Below, in pieces: positions 1 to 12,469 of a stretch of DNA of 64,000 nt (position 1 is its first letter; each line of letters begins with the position of its first letter). A program made the position numbers and the translations under genes. This stretch comes from Pyronema omphalodes (Eukaryota; Ascomycota; Pezizomycetes; Pezizales; Pyronemataceae). The DNA lies in assembly GCA_024516155.1 (NCBI GenBank), contig JAJJXM010000004.1:744001-808000 (forward strand), written 5' to 3'. The notes below the pieces were generated by a model, which had not been told where the DNA came from, did not search any database, and saw nothing but the letters and a program-made list of their open reading frames with translations.

Positions 1-105
1 CCCGCTCTCTGTCCCTATCCCGCTCCCTATCCCTATCCCGCTCCCTATCCCGATCCCGCTCCCTATCCCGCTCCCGATCCAGATCCCGATTCCGTCCCCA
101 TTCCT
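1..105. repeat. C-rich minisatellite (CCCTATCCCGCT-like units)
   Basis: Degenerate tandem units built from CCCTAT and CCCGCT/CCCGAT fill the left edge of the window. The unit is not the CCCTAA telomere repeat. It may continue to the left of the window. Confidence 0.8.
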
Positions 106-1020
106 GTATTGAGGCTAGGATTTGGGATTTGGGCTATGTACATACAGGGGAAGTGGAAGTGGAAGGGGATTTGGTTACAACTTGCAACTTACAACTTGCA
201 AGTGCCAAATTTCCGCTTTCCGCTGATATGTATGGTGCAAAATTCTGAGATTCTGAAATTCTGTCTATGTAGTATAGAAGGCCACGGAAAGGAAGGTTAA
301 AAGTGCAGGAGGAGGAGGAGGAGAAGGAATCTGTGTGAATTGATGAGATGAATAAGACAGGGCTTATATACACAGCTGAATGTGTAGTATCCTCCTCCAA
401 GGATCCACGAGTCCACCTGGATACTAGCTAGGCTTTAGGCACACCTTAGGCACACCTTAGGCGCACTATAATTTCTAGAAGTCTATGTGGAAGTGTGTGT
501 GTACCGTAAATATAGTCTAGAAGTCCAGAAACCTAGAAGCCTATAAGTCCGAAAACTTAGAAGCTTGGAGCTAGCTACGACAAGCTATGGAATTCTGGAG
601 GTATATAGATATATAGCTCCTGCCTCCTGGTATATGTATGGTACCAGGTACCAGGTACAGGCACCATAGAAGAGCTCCTTTAGCTATGTATTCGACGTTG
701 AGAAGCTAGGAAGCATGTTTTTGCCCCTGACTAAGGGGAGCTAAAGGATGCTAAAGGATGCTAAAAGATGCTAAGAAACCCCAAGTAGAGCTTTTGTGTT
801 TGTAGAGCTGTGGTGTTAGGGAAAAGTAACGGGTTGTGGTGTTGAGAATAGGGAGATTGTGAGAGCTGTGGAAAAAGAATGAGGTCTTGGAAAAGCTTTG
901 GTTTTTGTTTTTGGTTCGGGTGGAATATGGGGGGTTTTTTGCATGGTTCGTTGGTTCTTCGGATCTTCGGATCTTCGGATTTTGGAACTTTAATACTCTG
1001 GGATTTTGAAACTGAGTTGG

Positions 1021-1128
1021 AATTTTGGGAACTTGGGGAGCTTTGGGAAATTTGGGAACTTTGGGAGCTTTGGGAAATTTGGGAAATTTGGGAAATTTGG
1101 GGAACTTGGGGAATTTGGGGAACTTGGG
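1021..1128. repeat. GGGAAATTT / GGGAACTTT minisatellite
   Basis: About ten imperfect 9-10 bp units (TTTGGGAAAT, TTTGGGAGC, TTGGGGAAC). They make Trp/Glu-rich translations on + and Pro/Phe-rich translations on -, which are composition artefacts and not genes. A similar but separate array lies near 12.9 kb. Confidence 0.8.
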
Positions 1129-1683
1129 TCTTGAAGTTTTTCTTTGAGTTGTCTGTCGGGTTTAATCATCACATACCATATACACGGTAGGTCTCGGCTA
1201 TGATTACTTTACTATGTATAAGCTCTCTATTGGAAAAGATGTTCATGGGTTGATTTTCTTTTTCTGCGGACTTTATTCGTCTTGGTTGATTTGATAAGGG
1301 AAAGGTAACCGAGATCTGAAGATTGGAAATTTAATATCATCAAGTACTTGAGTCTTGAAGTTATTGATGGTAAGAAGCTCCAGATTTCTCTTTATGTATA
1401 CCAGCGACCTTATACATAGCTTACTTACCCCAGCTAGTATCATAAGTCTATCGTAATTGCTGGCTATGTTTATGAGCCAGAAGAACTGGGCAGGTAATGG
1501 TAAAGAAGCAAAATCACAATTTACCTACCACTAAACGTGGCCATTCAAATGGCACACAGCTTCACCATATTCAAATCATACCTACGCCATAGCAAGCTGA
1601 ATCAATACAGATGGGAATGCTAAGTTTTATCATTGCTTGTTTCCGAGGCCTGGCTGTTTTGATAACTTACCATGCTTCTATAA

Positions 1684-1780
1684 GGGTGCGTTTGGTTCGA
1701 CCGAAAACAAAGTTTTTTGGCCAAATTTCACCGGTAAAACGGGCTAAAAACATTGTTTTCGGTTGGAACCAAACGCACCC
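1684..1780. mobile_element. 97-bp Tourist/PIF-Harbinger-like foldback MITE
   Basis: The element begins GGGTGCGTTTGGTTC and ends with the reverse complement GAACCAAACGCACCC. It is flanked on both sides by TAA (1,681-1,683 and 1,781-1,783), the 3-bp TWA-type duplication made by PIF/Harbinger transposases. The inverted repeat continues inward through ACCGAAAACAA and beyond, so almost the whole element is one imperfect palindrome meeting near CACCGG. It has no coding capacity and would need a transposase supplied from elsewhere. Assignment to the Tourist class rests on the GGG(T/C)-type terminus and the TAA duplication; the structure itself is directly visible. Confidence 0.85.
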
Positions 1781-3284
1781 TAAGTTGGCAGCTGTCGGTC
1801 ACTCATTATCTGTCACTCGACCAAACTGGGGTTGAACTGTTATGCTGGTTCGCTGAATCGCGTAGAAACGGACAGAAGAGTGGAGAGTGTGTGGATTTTC
1901 TAATCATTGGGAGTGCTAATTTCGAAGTTAATCCCATTAAGCCAAGGCAGTGAATGGGGAAAAAAACAGATAGGGATCATGAAAGCCGGTTTGATACTCG
2001 AACTGAATGCCTAAGTCTTCAGATAAAAAATGTGATTTAAACAAGACAACAAAGATGGTATGTAGCAACAATATGGTATATTTAGCCTGTAGAGACTGGC
2101 TCATAAACTTTAATGTAACGTAACTCTATCCACCTTTGAAACCTGGGGTACGTAGATTAATGTAGGTTCCCCTGATTCTCAAATCTCCGCTTCATATCTG
2201 CAGTCTTCCGTTACGGAGAAACTTTTTGCTTATCTAGCAGGGGTTGTACGGGAAGTTTGATTAAACAAAGATATTATGTGCATCGAGGGACTATAGAGCT
2301 GACGCGGATAGGGCGGGGAGTTAGGGTTTGGGGCTGTGGTTTATTTTTGGCGGTCTATTACTTGTTGTTGCTGCATATTACCAGCTGCTGAAGGAGGGAA
2401 TTATTGTAAGTTATACTGTTATACTTAATGCCAGGATTGGATTCTTTGGTTTTGGTAGTTGTTGCTGCATCTTAGACTAACTGTGTCCATACAAATTAAT
2501 TGCATTACAGTCGACTGTACTAGTGAAATGGAAATGACAGCGCGCGCCTAAGGTGTTTGATCTGTCTCTTACGGTTAGAACTCGATGTACCGATATATCA
2601 CTCCGGCTGATGGAAACGGGTAAAGAAACACACTGATGATCCCATAGGTTACGCATGCCATTATAGATGTTTTTCCATCCAACGCCTGTCAAAGTCATTG
2701 ATACCAAGGCAAGGAAATGGATACCGAGGGAAGGAAATAAATATTCTGATCTACTTAGATTTTCATTTTAATTTCAGAGAGGGGTTCGAAAAGAAAAACG
2801 GGGTTGATATTGATTAGTGAAATTTAGAATAATGGGAAGTTCTCGGTGTGCTTTTGGAAACGAGTGATGTCGTGTGAAAGTATTCAACCGTGTGTCATGG
2901 GCGTTATTATTATGCCGGAATAAACGAGATATGTACGGATCATTCATATGCTTTTTGGTGGACAGTAATGAGTAATTTATTCTTTTTAATGTCGGAATTA
3001 ACTATATTGTGATTAAGGATGAATATAATTCCATGGCAGGTTTCGCAGAATCTTGAAGTGTAGACTAATCTTTCCAACTTTTCGGGTTTATTCAGTAAAA
3101 TATCCATCATTAAACAGAGATGTATTGATGAGTAACCAATGATATTAGCAAATATGAAAATAGCAGCCATTGCCCCCCACCCCCCGGAGTATGCACGTGC
3201 AAATCATCTACGCGACAACGCGTCTTCGCGTCATTCCATCTCCTCGCGTTTCCCCCGCGTTCTTGCGCCCATTACCCAACCACC

Positions 3285-4107
3285 ATGTCTCCGCCCTCAA
3301 TCTACGCTGCCAAAACCACCTTTCTATCCCAACAAGTCCGTTCCCTTTCCAATCTCCCGCGGCCACCACCAAAATGGCGGCAATCCCTCCCCAGCGAACA
3401 CGGCGACCTCAGCGATAGCGTCTTAGAACAAGTCTTCTCGAAACTCTCCCTAATCGTTCGGAAACATCATAATCATGTTTACCCTTCGCAAACTTTACGG
3501 CATGTTGCGGAACAGATTGATCAGTTGTATTGGCAGTCGGATGATGAACCGATTAAGGAGATTGAGGTCTTGAAACCTGGTGTGGATTTGACGTTGAAAG
3601 AGTTAGTAGTTCATGATAGTTCTTCATACTTCTATTTACAAGCTATTGGAAATTTAAATTGGCATTCATGTTGGGAGTTGAGGCATAGGCTAATATCAAG
3701 CTTCGGATAGGAATATCGAAGCGCTACCGGAATCATACCCCAATCCACAAGGCGCAACAGAGGAAGAGCTTGAAGCTTATGAAACTCTCAGGGCACGGAT
3801 GAGAAGGGCAAGTGAGGTGCTTGAGAAGCAGAGGCAGAAACGTAAATATTATGAGGAGTTATTGGAGAGACTTAAGCCGTTTATGGACCCCGTTGAGAAT
3901 GTTCAGCCGAATCTTGCTACGAGAGATGGACAACTGAATGAGGAGATTGAGAAAATGAAGATGCTGGCGGTACTGTTGGCTGTGCAGGTCGAGAAGGCGG
4001 GAATGACAGGGAAGATAGATAAGGAGATTGAGGACAGTGAGGAGGAGGAAGAGGAAGAGGAGGAAGATGACATCCAGGAGAGAATGGCTGCGTTGTTGGA
4101 AGGGTAG
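3285..4107 (+). CDS. fta4: Kinetochore protein of the Fta4 (Sim4/COMA-associated) family
   Basis: Two exons, 3,285-3,601 and 3,711-4,107, encode 237 residues. The 109-nt intron has donor GTTAGT, branch CTAAT and acceptor GATAG; splicing shifts the frame correctly into the downstream ORF. The N-terminus carries the family signature TFLSQQVRSLS, then RHVAEQIDQLYW near residue 75. After the splice comes the LPE-type segment (EALPESYP), then a long coiled coil with FMDPVENVQPNLATR, as in Fta4 proteins. The C-terminus is a run of Glu followed by a short helix. Fta4 is a subunit of the fission yeast Sim4 inner-kinetochore complex (CCAN), so the expected site is centromeric chromatin. The assignment is from remembered motif spacing, not a search. 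The start is the first ATG of the frame, in context CACCATGT. Confidence 0.75.
3602..3710 (+). other. Intron of the Fta4-like gene
   Basis: GTTAGT donor at 3,602, CTAAT branch-like site at 3,690-3,694 and AG at 3,710. It leaves phase 2 and rejoins as a GAG codon. Confidence 0.75.
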
Positions 4108-4932
4108 TGGGCTAGGTTCCATGGCGTTTTTGGAGTTTCGGTTTGGATTTTGGATTTAATGGGTGGAATTTTAGAGACGTGGTTACGACTGTGAGATATC
4201 TACATTGGAGTATTAATAATTTTTCTCTCCATCATACTTCAGATAGTCATTTGCCATATTTTCTCCGTGCAAAAACGTCCGTAGTTTCGCCTTACACCGC
4301 ATGACTGCTGAAGGTGAAATAGTATGGATACCTTATGGATTTTATTGTACACATGTATGTAGTGTCAGTCTAAATACGACTCATCATCTTTCCCATGCCC
4401 TGCCATCTGGAAGGGTTAATACACATCCCTATCACGAAAGATGCAGCGCTGGATACCTGCATCCGCGTCTACCTGTAGGAAACCATTCACCATATTTATC
4501 ATCCCAATAGGCGCCGTAACTTCTCTGACAGATGTAAGGGCCAGTACAGATCTCTAGAAACATCTTTTAAATGTGCTTCCTGAAACTGCAAGTCCAAACC
4601 GTGTTTTGAGGTTGTGATACCGCAGACTTCACCATGAACTTTCCTATCCCTCCGCCTCAAAACCTTCAAAACGAAATCCAGGTTCATATGCTTGATTATC
4701 CAGAAAAATCTCGCCCCCTCTAGACCCATTAGCTTCACCTGTCCCAGCGCTATCGTTGTTTCGCGGCCAGAAACCGGCACGCGGCCTCACTCGTCCCGCC
4801 CGCGCCCTGTTGACCTCCCCGCTTGTATCCGAATTCCCCGCGCCTGGTTTCCTTTCTATTTTCCCGTTTAATCCTTCGCGTCACGCATCCTCATATCTCT
4901 CGGTTTCGTTGTCATTTCGTCACATATCAGCA
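4108..4932. other. Intergenic: Fta4-like terminator and promoter of the next gene
   Basis: No gene is seen. An ATG at 4,756 is in frame with the downstream coiled-coil gene, but the intervening Pro/Arg/Ser-rich stretch looks like leader translation, so I place the start at 4,933. Confidence 0.5.
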
Positions 4933-5986
4933 ATGAAATCAACATCCCAGCGCCCGCCGTTTCCGACCCCCAGTGCCACCGGATGTTCAGCGACAGGCTT
5001 GGCACCGCTACAACCACCATCATCTAAACGCCATCACAGCCGTAGTAAGGATGACGACAAACCTTACAACTACCAAGCATCAATGTTTCCCCAAAGCTCA
5101 GGCCAACAAATGGATCTTCAGTTCCTATGGAACCAGGTCCAGGAGCTTTCTGCGATTTTAGCCGCCAATAGAGAAAGTACTGTCGGACTGGTTAAGAGGG
5201 CGGATGAAATTAGGGTAGGACACGCGACCTTGCTATGGCGACCTAGAAAGAACTGAAAGAAGCCCCCACAAGCTGGCGAACGACAGAAGGAGGACGTTAC
5301 GAGCTTTGTTGCGCGTTGTTGGACGTTGCTAGACGACCCAGGGGGGTTTCTACATAGTTGTGGAGCTGTGGGCTAACTGGTACAGAGTCGAGGAGGCGAC
5401 CCAACCGCAGATCTCAACGCGATCAACGGCGACGCATCGATACCTACGAGTCGCGAGCTAGAGCTACAGGAGGAAGTAAAGGCGCTACGGGAGAAAGTTG
5501 AGGACTTGGAGACCAGCAACGACGACCTACAAATGTTGGCTCAGGACTATGAGGTTGTGTTGGAAAGCATGCTGAAGGGGTTGAGAGTTTATGCGGTATG
5601 ATTTTTTCCTGGCTACTATCCACCTGCCGAGCAAAAGATGGGGGAATTGGAAGAGGAACAGACAGGGGCGAAGTTGCATGGAAAGGGTGAAGATAAGGAA
5701 TAAGATAAGCTGACGGCAATTACAGCACGAACACAGTATCGCAACCATCAATATCCACGGAGCATACACGAATCAGTTAGCAGCAGAAAGAGCAACGAAC
5801 GCACAGCTCCGCCAACGGGAAATTGAAAACAGCGCGAGATTGTCGAAGTTGAGCACACTGATTAGGGAGGCTTATCAGCAAGAGACAGTTCTGGAGCCAG
5901 ATATCGTGATTGAGAGACTGAAGGCGGAGAATGCGGCATTACGCGCGGCCCTGGGAGTCGAGGATGAGGAAAAAGACGATGATTAA
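4933..5986 (+). CDS. Coiled-coil protein resembling the SIKE/FGFR1OP2 (fungal SCI1) STRIPAK subunit
   Basis: Three exons (4,933-5,214; 5,386-5,595; 5,726-5,986) join in phase 0 to give 250 residues. Intron 1 is GTAGGA...CTAAC...TACAG and intron 2 is GTATGA...CTGAC...TACAG. The N-terminal 50 residues are Ser/Pro-rich. A first helix follows (MDLQFLWNQVQELSAIL), then a long heptad-rich region (residues about 125-165), and near the end IERLKAENAALRAALGV, which resembles the leucine-zipper tail of SIKE-family proteins. In fungi the small coiled-coil SIKE homologue SCI1 belongs to the STRIPAK complex, which controls cell fusion and development. The length and the order of helices fit, but coiled coils align easily by chance. 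A cytoskeletal or spindle coiled-coil protein is the main alternative. Confidence 0.5.
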
Positions 5987-7375
5987 ACAAACAAACAAGG
6001 CAAGAGGAGGTTAAACGATGTCAACTCGGATAACCCACGCCACCTATGCTACTATTACTACTACATACATCTTCTTTAGGTGTGTATTTGTTGGGATTTC
6101 ACTATTTTGTTTGGGGTGTTTTATTGCAAAGGGATTACTATAGCGGATTGTATGGTTATATTGGGCGTTATTGAGGTGTTTGCTTGTGAATTAAGCCGAA
6201 GACTAGTCAAGGAAGAAGAATACCTAATGTTGTAGATTCTGTAAAAATTCAGATTGGGATTTGGGATAATTGGGTAGCAACGTGCGTCTGTTTACGGGTG
6301 AATATTCTAATCTCGCTTCCAAGTTTATTGGTTGAAAATTATTTTACATCTTATACTCTGAAGCTGTTGATTTTGTTTTGATCACAGCCTGCAGTGCATC
6401 TATATGACCTGTCCGAGTCGGTGGTCATATGCTATCACTCAAGATTCTTTGTTGGACTCAAGCTCTAACCAGAGTTGAGTCTAGTATCAGGGAAGCCGCA
6501 ATAAGTGGCTCAGATCATGAGAACAGGATTTGGCTCTCTTCTTCCCTTTATAGGCCTTACAATCCCCGAGCAGCGTATAATAGAACAGAATAATAAATGA
6601 TAGGTTGAGGCCAGCCTTGATACAAATCTCTTAGGTTCATGAGGAGATCCCTCAACTCACGCTAGGGTTTAAGTTGAATGTTCATTATGTAAAACTGTAC
6701 CATATACGAAGGAATGAATTGAAAAAGGGAAACTAATTGTTATTGACTGTTTGTGACGTGTCGGCACATGATACACCCCATATTCGGCGAGTGTGACTGC
6801 CTTTTATCCCCCTATACAGTTGACTGTATATGTATATCTCTCTTGCACCTCTCTTCCCATATTCAATTAAAAGTCTCCACCTCCTCCTTAACCTTATTCT
6901 CCTTCGTGACATCACTGTAGGTATCCAATTTCTACAGAGCGTTCAACACTGTTTACCTGGGGATTCTGATGGCGGTTTCGATAATGTTAACTGGACCAAG
7001 CTGGTCATGGCCCTCATGTGCTTCGGAGGGGAGATGGGAGCGCAGTTTCTATAGAGGCAGAGCAGAATTTATCGACATTAATATTATTATTGGTATGAAA
7101 ACAAAAACTCCGCATCGTCTCCTAGTCCTTCTAGTTACGCTCACGAAGAGCTTGTATTTACAGTGACCGTTGTGTAAAAACACACTCCGCGGTGGAGTTT
7201 GGATCTCCTCCCCCAGATCTGATCCGTCTGCTCAAAAATCAGAACGATGGTCCACCATATTGAGTCATCCCATTTGTCTGTAAAAGCCGTATGAAGGTAC
7301 CTCGAAAAAGTCTTCTATAATTCCGTGAAAACGTTGGATAATCCTGGCTTTCGATTCGTAGAGAAAGTATCGTCG
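5987..7375. other. Convergent intergenic region, nothing recognised
   Basis: This lies between the 3' ends of the coiled-coil gene (+) and dynactin p25 (-). It contains only short shadow frames. A weak hairpin is visible near 6,454-6,482 (GACTCAAGCTCT with AGAGTTGAGTC around AACC). No tRNA or repeat array is seen. Confidence 0.5.
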
Positions 7376-7975
7376 TTAGATCATCCTGTAGATGCCCTTC
7401 ACTGTAGAAAATCCCATTAGCTGTATCCCATCAACATCTCTGAAGAACTTACACTCCAAGCTATCCTGCGCCGTCTCCGGCAGCTCTTCAACTACCACAC
7501 CCGGTCTTCCCGCAACCCTCGAAAATGGCGGAATAACCGTATTCGGTGCAACAACGGTTCCCTCTTCAATCCTCACACAATCCTTAATAATCGCAAACTT
7601 CCCAATCACAGCACCAGCCCCAATATGCACAAAGCTCCCCACCATAGCTGCCTCCACCACAGCTCCTTCCCCAATAAAAACATGATCCCCAAGCTTCATA
7701 GGATAAAAGCTAAACGCGCCTCTGCTAACCTTCCCCGGAGGTCTTAGAACACTGGAACGAGCGAAGAAACAGTATCTCCCAACTGCTATAGCGACATTTC
7801 CGTGTTGACCAGCTGCTCCGCTTCTTCGTAGATCTCCCCGGATTGTACAGTCCGCTTGGATAATCGTTTTACCACCAAGGATAATGTTTTGACTGCCGAG
7901 AATGTTCGATTTGCGACTGACTTTGTTACCGGTGTCGGTTTCGATGTATTCTCCTTTTACTTGTTTCGGCGGCAT
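7376..7975 (-). CDS. Dynactin subunit p25 (DCTN5 family), left-handed beta-helix
   Basis: Exon 1 is 7,453-7,975 and exon 2 is 7,376-7,401, giving 182 residues. The 51-nt intron (7,402-7,452; GTAAGT, CTAAT, CTACAG) is a multiple of three, so the unspliced frame also stays open; the spliced tail DSLELKGIYRMI is more like a natural end. The start is the ATG reading MPPKQVKGEYIET; an in-frame upstream ATG at 8,077 adds a low-complexity Pro/Ser extension and is less likely. Hexapeptide-repeat coils run from SQNIILGGKTII through GDHVFIGEGAVV and GSFVHIGAGAVIGK to the PPFSRVAGRPG turn and the conserved ELPE. p25 sits with p27 at the pointed end of the dynactin Arp1 filament and helps dynein pick up early endosomes in filamentous fungi. 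A small insertion (about residues 45-55, RRSGAAGQHGN) separates two coils. Confidence 0.92.
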   Translation of the reverse strand: MPPKQVKGEYIETDTGNKVSRKSNILGSQNIILGGKTIIQADCTIRGDLRRSGAAGQHGNVAIAVGRYCFFARSSVLRPPGKVSRGAFSFYPMKLGDHVFIGEGAVVEAAMVGSFVHIGAGAVIGKFAIIKDCVRIEEGTVVAPNTVIPPFSRVAGRPGVVVEELPETAQDSLECKFFRDVDGIQLMGFSTVKGIYRMI

Positions 7976-9914
7976 CGTGGATGGTGGAAGAGCTGAGCTG
8001 GTGGAGCTGTCGGCGCGGAGCGTTGGAGCTGGTGCTGGGGTGACGCGACGATGCGGGGCGACAGGGATGGGAATCATGGGCTATCACCAGCTTGGGAAAC
8101 GAATGGGATGTAATGATGCTTTTCAAGATACTTTCTTGGGGTAAACTTAATGAGTCCTGTCAATTGGTGAACTTTAGTCGGTACTATTTCTATAACTAGA
8201 TATGAGAGTCTCGCAATTTCTATCACAATGTTTCCCTTATCTTGTCTTTTGGCGCCGTCAATTCCGTGTTTACATTTCGGCATGTACACACAAAAACTCG
8301 ATATGATCTCCGGGGCACACCATTCAATACTCAATCCACGATTGTTGCAATAAGTCGCTAAACAATCAGAATTACTGTAGGGTTTTTGGTAGGGGTGAGT
8401 GTGTACAGAAAGAAGAACCGCCAGGCCCACATCAGGAACTGCTTCCGCTGGTAGAACTATGACTCCCGTATCTAAGAATGAAGATTTTACATTTTCGGGA
8501 AACAGAATTGGTTGCCTCTGGTCAAGGGAGAAACTTCTGACGAAGCCAAAAAGATGACAACAGTAACAGCAACAACAATTCTTCGGATGAGGTCTTGCTA
8601 AAGCTCGGCCAAGTCTGGAAATGAATTTGGAAAGAAGAGAATTAGACTAGGCTAGTTATAGCCCAGACCGCTGAGCGCCGTCTTTTAAATCTATGGTCAC
8701 TGATCAGAGTCTGTGATTGGTTGAGAAAAGGCAAATGATCAGACGAATGCTCTTTTTTTTTTTTTTCATACGTTAAGATGGAACGAGATGCGGCGATTTT
8801 TTTTTTTTCATGGGAGTTGGTAAGAGAAGATCCGAAGTTGAATGAAGTTCAAGAGGTAGTAAAACCGCCGAACCAGCTGAAGGAGAAGCTGGAGCAAAAC
8901 TCCACATGGTTGCGGGTTGCAGGCGAGCCCGAGAGTTGGGCGGGACACGGCTGGATTTGTTTGTCCTATGGTTGGACGTTAGGACCTTTGATGTATGTAT
9001 TTTTATTATAAAAGTATTAATAGAGCGTTAAAGGAACTTTTTAGTGAAGACTGTGAACTTTATACCGCTGACTTTTAGGTAGTTTTAAAAAATTCAGGCG
9101 TATCACGCTCAACCATCGTGCTCCTCTACAGCCCCACTTACCATATAGAATGATGCTACAACTTCTCCTGCAAATGTTTCGGCAGCTTTATGCCGTCTTA
9201 GACTTTGTTCAACTCAGATGCGTGCTGGGGAGGGGGGGGAGGGGGGGTATTTATAAAGAATTGGTGGAGTAAAAGCCTTGGTTATGAAACGCCTATTTGA
9301 ACCCCGTTCCACCTGCCTCCTTCCACTCTGTTCCGGAGAACGGTAAAAGATACAGACTTAGCGGAAGTTAGAGTCATGATATTCCTCTGCGTTATCAGTC
9401 AAGCAGTAGCCTTGATACCAGGTCTTTCGGTTCATGGCGAGCTCATTCTTCCTGTGTTATTGAAGTGGATTAGTTACTTGACGTATTATAAAAATCACAG
9501 CGTAAGTATTAAATAAAAATCTCCAAAACTATGGGTTCAAGTTTGAGCCTTTCCGTGTCTCATAATTCACAGTACCACCCCTACCTTGAATATTGCTATA
9601 TTATTGTAAAGATACCGCTGCTGAAATAGTCCGGTATGACCCGAGGATCTGTAGATTTATATAACACGCTTTGGAGATACGGCTGGGAACAATGTAACTG
9701 GTTGTTTCTGAGGAAAGGATTCACTGAGAGTTGTAGATTGGAATGTAGTTGATACGGTATGATTTATTTCTTGCTCTTTAGTTTCGGTCAGTCGGACAAG
9801 ATGCATAAATTCAGCTTCATAACACAGCTACAAACTCTGAATAAGTTACCAAAAGCAGCCGAAAAGTATCAATAAACAACGGTTATTGACAAAAAATCCG
9901 TGCAGCAATTTATG

Positions 9915-9940
9915 AAAAAAAAAAAAAAAAAAAAAAAAAA
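9915..9940. repeat. Poly(A)26 tract
   Basis: An uninterrupted run of 26 A. No ORF or target duplication that would mark a retrotransposed copy is apparent on either side. Confidence 0.9.
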
Positions 9941-12054
9941 TCCTTCCCGATTTTGGACAACTACGGCAGATGAATAGGTTTCAGCACTGTTTTACGTGAG
10001 TATAAAGGTAAATATGGCAATACTTAAGGTCGTAACAGTCTATAAGATTTACCAAAGGAATATCCACTCGAGTAATACTAGATTAATCCGCATGTCTGGT
10101 TCCTCTTTCTCATTAATGCATACGGTTGATAAAGCATAATTTAGAAACACCGCGATTGTGGCTAATCATCAGCTGTTACCTAACACTCCGTATAATCATA
10201 GCTATTTACGTGCTTAAAATTCATTCCTTCACGTCTCTATGGCAGCCTTGTGTATAGCTTTTGGCATTTTATCCAGCTCTACGATATCGGATAGGCCTCA
10301 ATAGCGAGCCCATCCTAGCATCATCTTTCCAGGCACCCCAACTTGCAAGGCACTAATAGCTATGTTATCAAGACAGCACCGGGGATTTAAAGTGGGTTGT
10401 GGGTCATTTCTTGTGAGGTTGCTTATATTGAAGGAATAGCAAGGTAGATATGTGCAAATAACGCCTGGGTTTTCTTGATCCAATCCGATTGTGTCCGATT
10501 CAACCTCGACCCTTAAACTCCTAGTCTGTAATTTACTACAGTCAGCTGTCCCCTCAGGTCGGACTGGATCAACGCTATGATAGTCCTTCGCCACTGCAGA
10601 CTGGACTTAACTATGCAATCTGCAGTCTACAATCCGGGATGGGCTATGGAGAACACTGGTTATTCTCTACTACCCAATTTTAAGGATATAGATTACCAAA
10701 TTTATAATTTCCACAAAGCCCTACGATTTCATAATTCTTACTACCGTGCTCCACAATAGAAAAATCTCTATCCATGGCTAATATCATGTCCGAACTCCAC
10801 GTCGCCACAACTTCAGAGTCTTCATTAGAGCACATTACACAAGACCTTCTGACAGTGTTTAATGATGCTTATTTCCCAATTTCAATGCTAGCTTAGTACT
10901 TTCTCCGAGATGGATAAAAGGTATACAGTGCATCATAAGATTGAATTTGAATTCAACTGTCCTCCTACAGGCTACAGTCGGGATGAGAATTTCTTAATCT
11001 CGATTCTCGCGTTCAGTTGCGTATAATGTTTAGTAGGTATTGGATCGTTTGAGATTGTAATACCAATGGATTCTGGATCATGCCGCCGCAGATCAGTGGA
11101 GTTCTACGTCTGTAATCTCTGGATCTAGCTGAAATTTCAAGATATCGGGAGTGCTTACTACACCCAATCTCCCACACCTCACCACCCACCGTTCACTTCT
11201 CGCCACCGGTTATTATCAAACACTAGGTCTTTGCTTCTTCATGCTTAATGCTTAATACTTGATACACGATACTTGATACCTGATACTTAATACCCTGAAA
11301 CCTTCCCTGTCGCTTCTACGCGCCGCGAAACTCCGATCCCAGATGAATCCAAGATGAATCCCAGATGAATCGTATGTAGGCTATATCCTGCAGGGCGTCA
11401 AATAGAATTTCGTTTCAACCAGATTATCTCATCACCGGTCGACAGTCGTATCCCAGATCGATGGTTGGTATTGATCGATGATCGATGATCCTTGTTTATA
11501 GATAACCTTTTTACAGGTACCTGATCATTCCATTATTCCATCATTCCATGGTATGTACTTTTCAGATTAGATTAACCGGGTTTTAACCTATAGATTTTGC
11601 ATCGTTGTTTGAAGCATCGTTGTTTGAAGCATCGATGATCGATTTTCGGTGTTTTATGTATATATATATACATATATACAGACATACACAGTGAATCACA
11701 AAACGTGGATAATGATATATAATGAAAAAAAAAATTAATGAAACTTAACCCCCGCTGGTTCGCCTACTTGTTCTTGAATATCTGTACATAAAAACTTAAC
11801 GGACAAGTTTCTGTTTAGGTAATTAACAGACCTTCATGATTTGGAATTTGAACTTTGATACCGGTAACCGGTAGATAGATGATAGATGATAGATGATGGA
11901 TCCAGTACCTCGAATCTCGGAATCCCGGATTGCTCGAAATTGTAAGGTTATAGTATTGAGATCCGGGATGATTCAATATAGGATTCTTAAGTCTAGGAGA
12001 TGCAGATTGCTATGTTAACTATGGACTCCTCCTCACCTCCCCCCGCCTCCCCCA

Positions 12055-12055
<1 letters not shown>

Positions 12056-12084
<29 letters not shown>
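12056..12084. repeat. Poly(C)29 tract
   Basis: A run of 29 C inside a wider CT-rich block (12,027-12,092). Potential i-motif/G-quadruplex DNA. Such runs are also frequent assembly weak points. Confidence 0.9.
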
Positions 12085-12087
<3 letters not shown>

Positions 12088-12469
12088 CCCCGCCGGGAAT
12101 TGTCACTTCGGTGTTCGGTGTTCGGTATTCCGTCGTTGGACTGTGCACTGTGAACCGTGGTCTGTGGTCTATAGTCGATGGCGCAATCACAGTCAGTCTA
12201 CACTCCTAGTCCAAGGCACCGGACGGCGCACCGATATATGTTCCAGTCCCATCCAAACCTCCGGACCGTGGAGAATATTGGGCTAGATTAATAATTCGCA
12301 CTACGTTTATGAAGTACAGAGTACACAGTAGTGAAATGTTTTTGGTAGGATTGTAGAATCATAGGATTTTGTATAAACCTACAAAACTACGTAGAACTAA
12401 AAACTAGAAACTAAATTTTGTAGTGTTGGTATAAAAGAAGTACTAATGTAATGGGTACTAATTATATAC

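Larger units (their letters stand above)
106..3284. other. Intergenic, no recognisable gene
   Basis: Both strands hold only short frames of biased composition, with no domain I recognise and no plausible splice-joined protein. The tract contains the GGGAAATTT-type repeat near 1.0-1.1 kb and the MITE at 1,684-1,780. The last few hundred bases presumably include the promoter of the Fta4-like gene. I see nothing else of note between 1,800 and 3,100. Confidence 0.6.

Noticed and set aside
1..105. Telomere repeat
   Set aside because: Units are CCCTATCCCGCT-like, not CCCTAA, and the array is degenerate.
4756..4932. Upstream in-frame extension of the SIKE/SCI1-like gene
   Set aside because: Low-complexity Pro/Arg/Ser sequence in a probable 5' UTR; 4,933 gives a more natural start.
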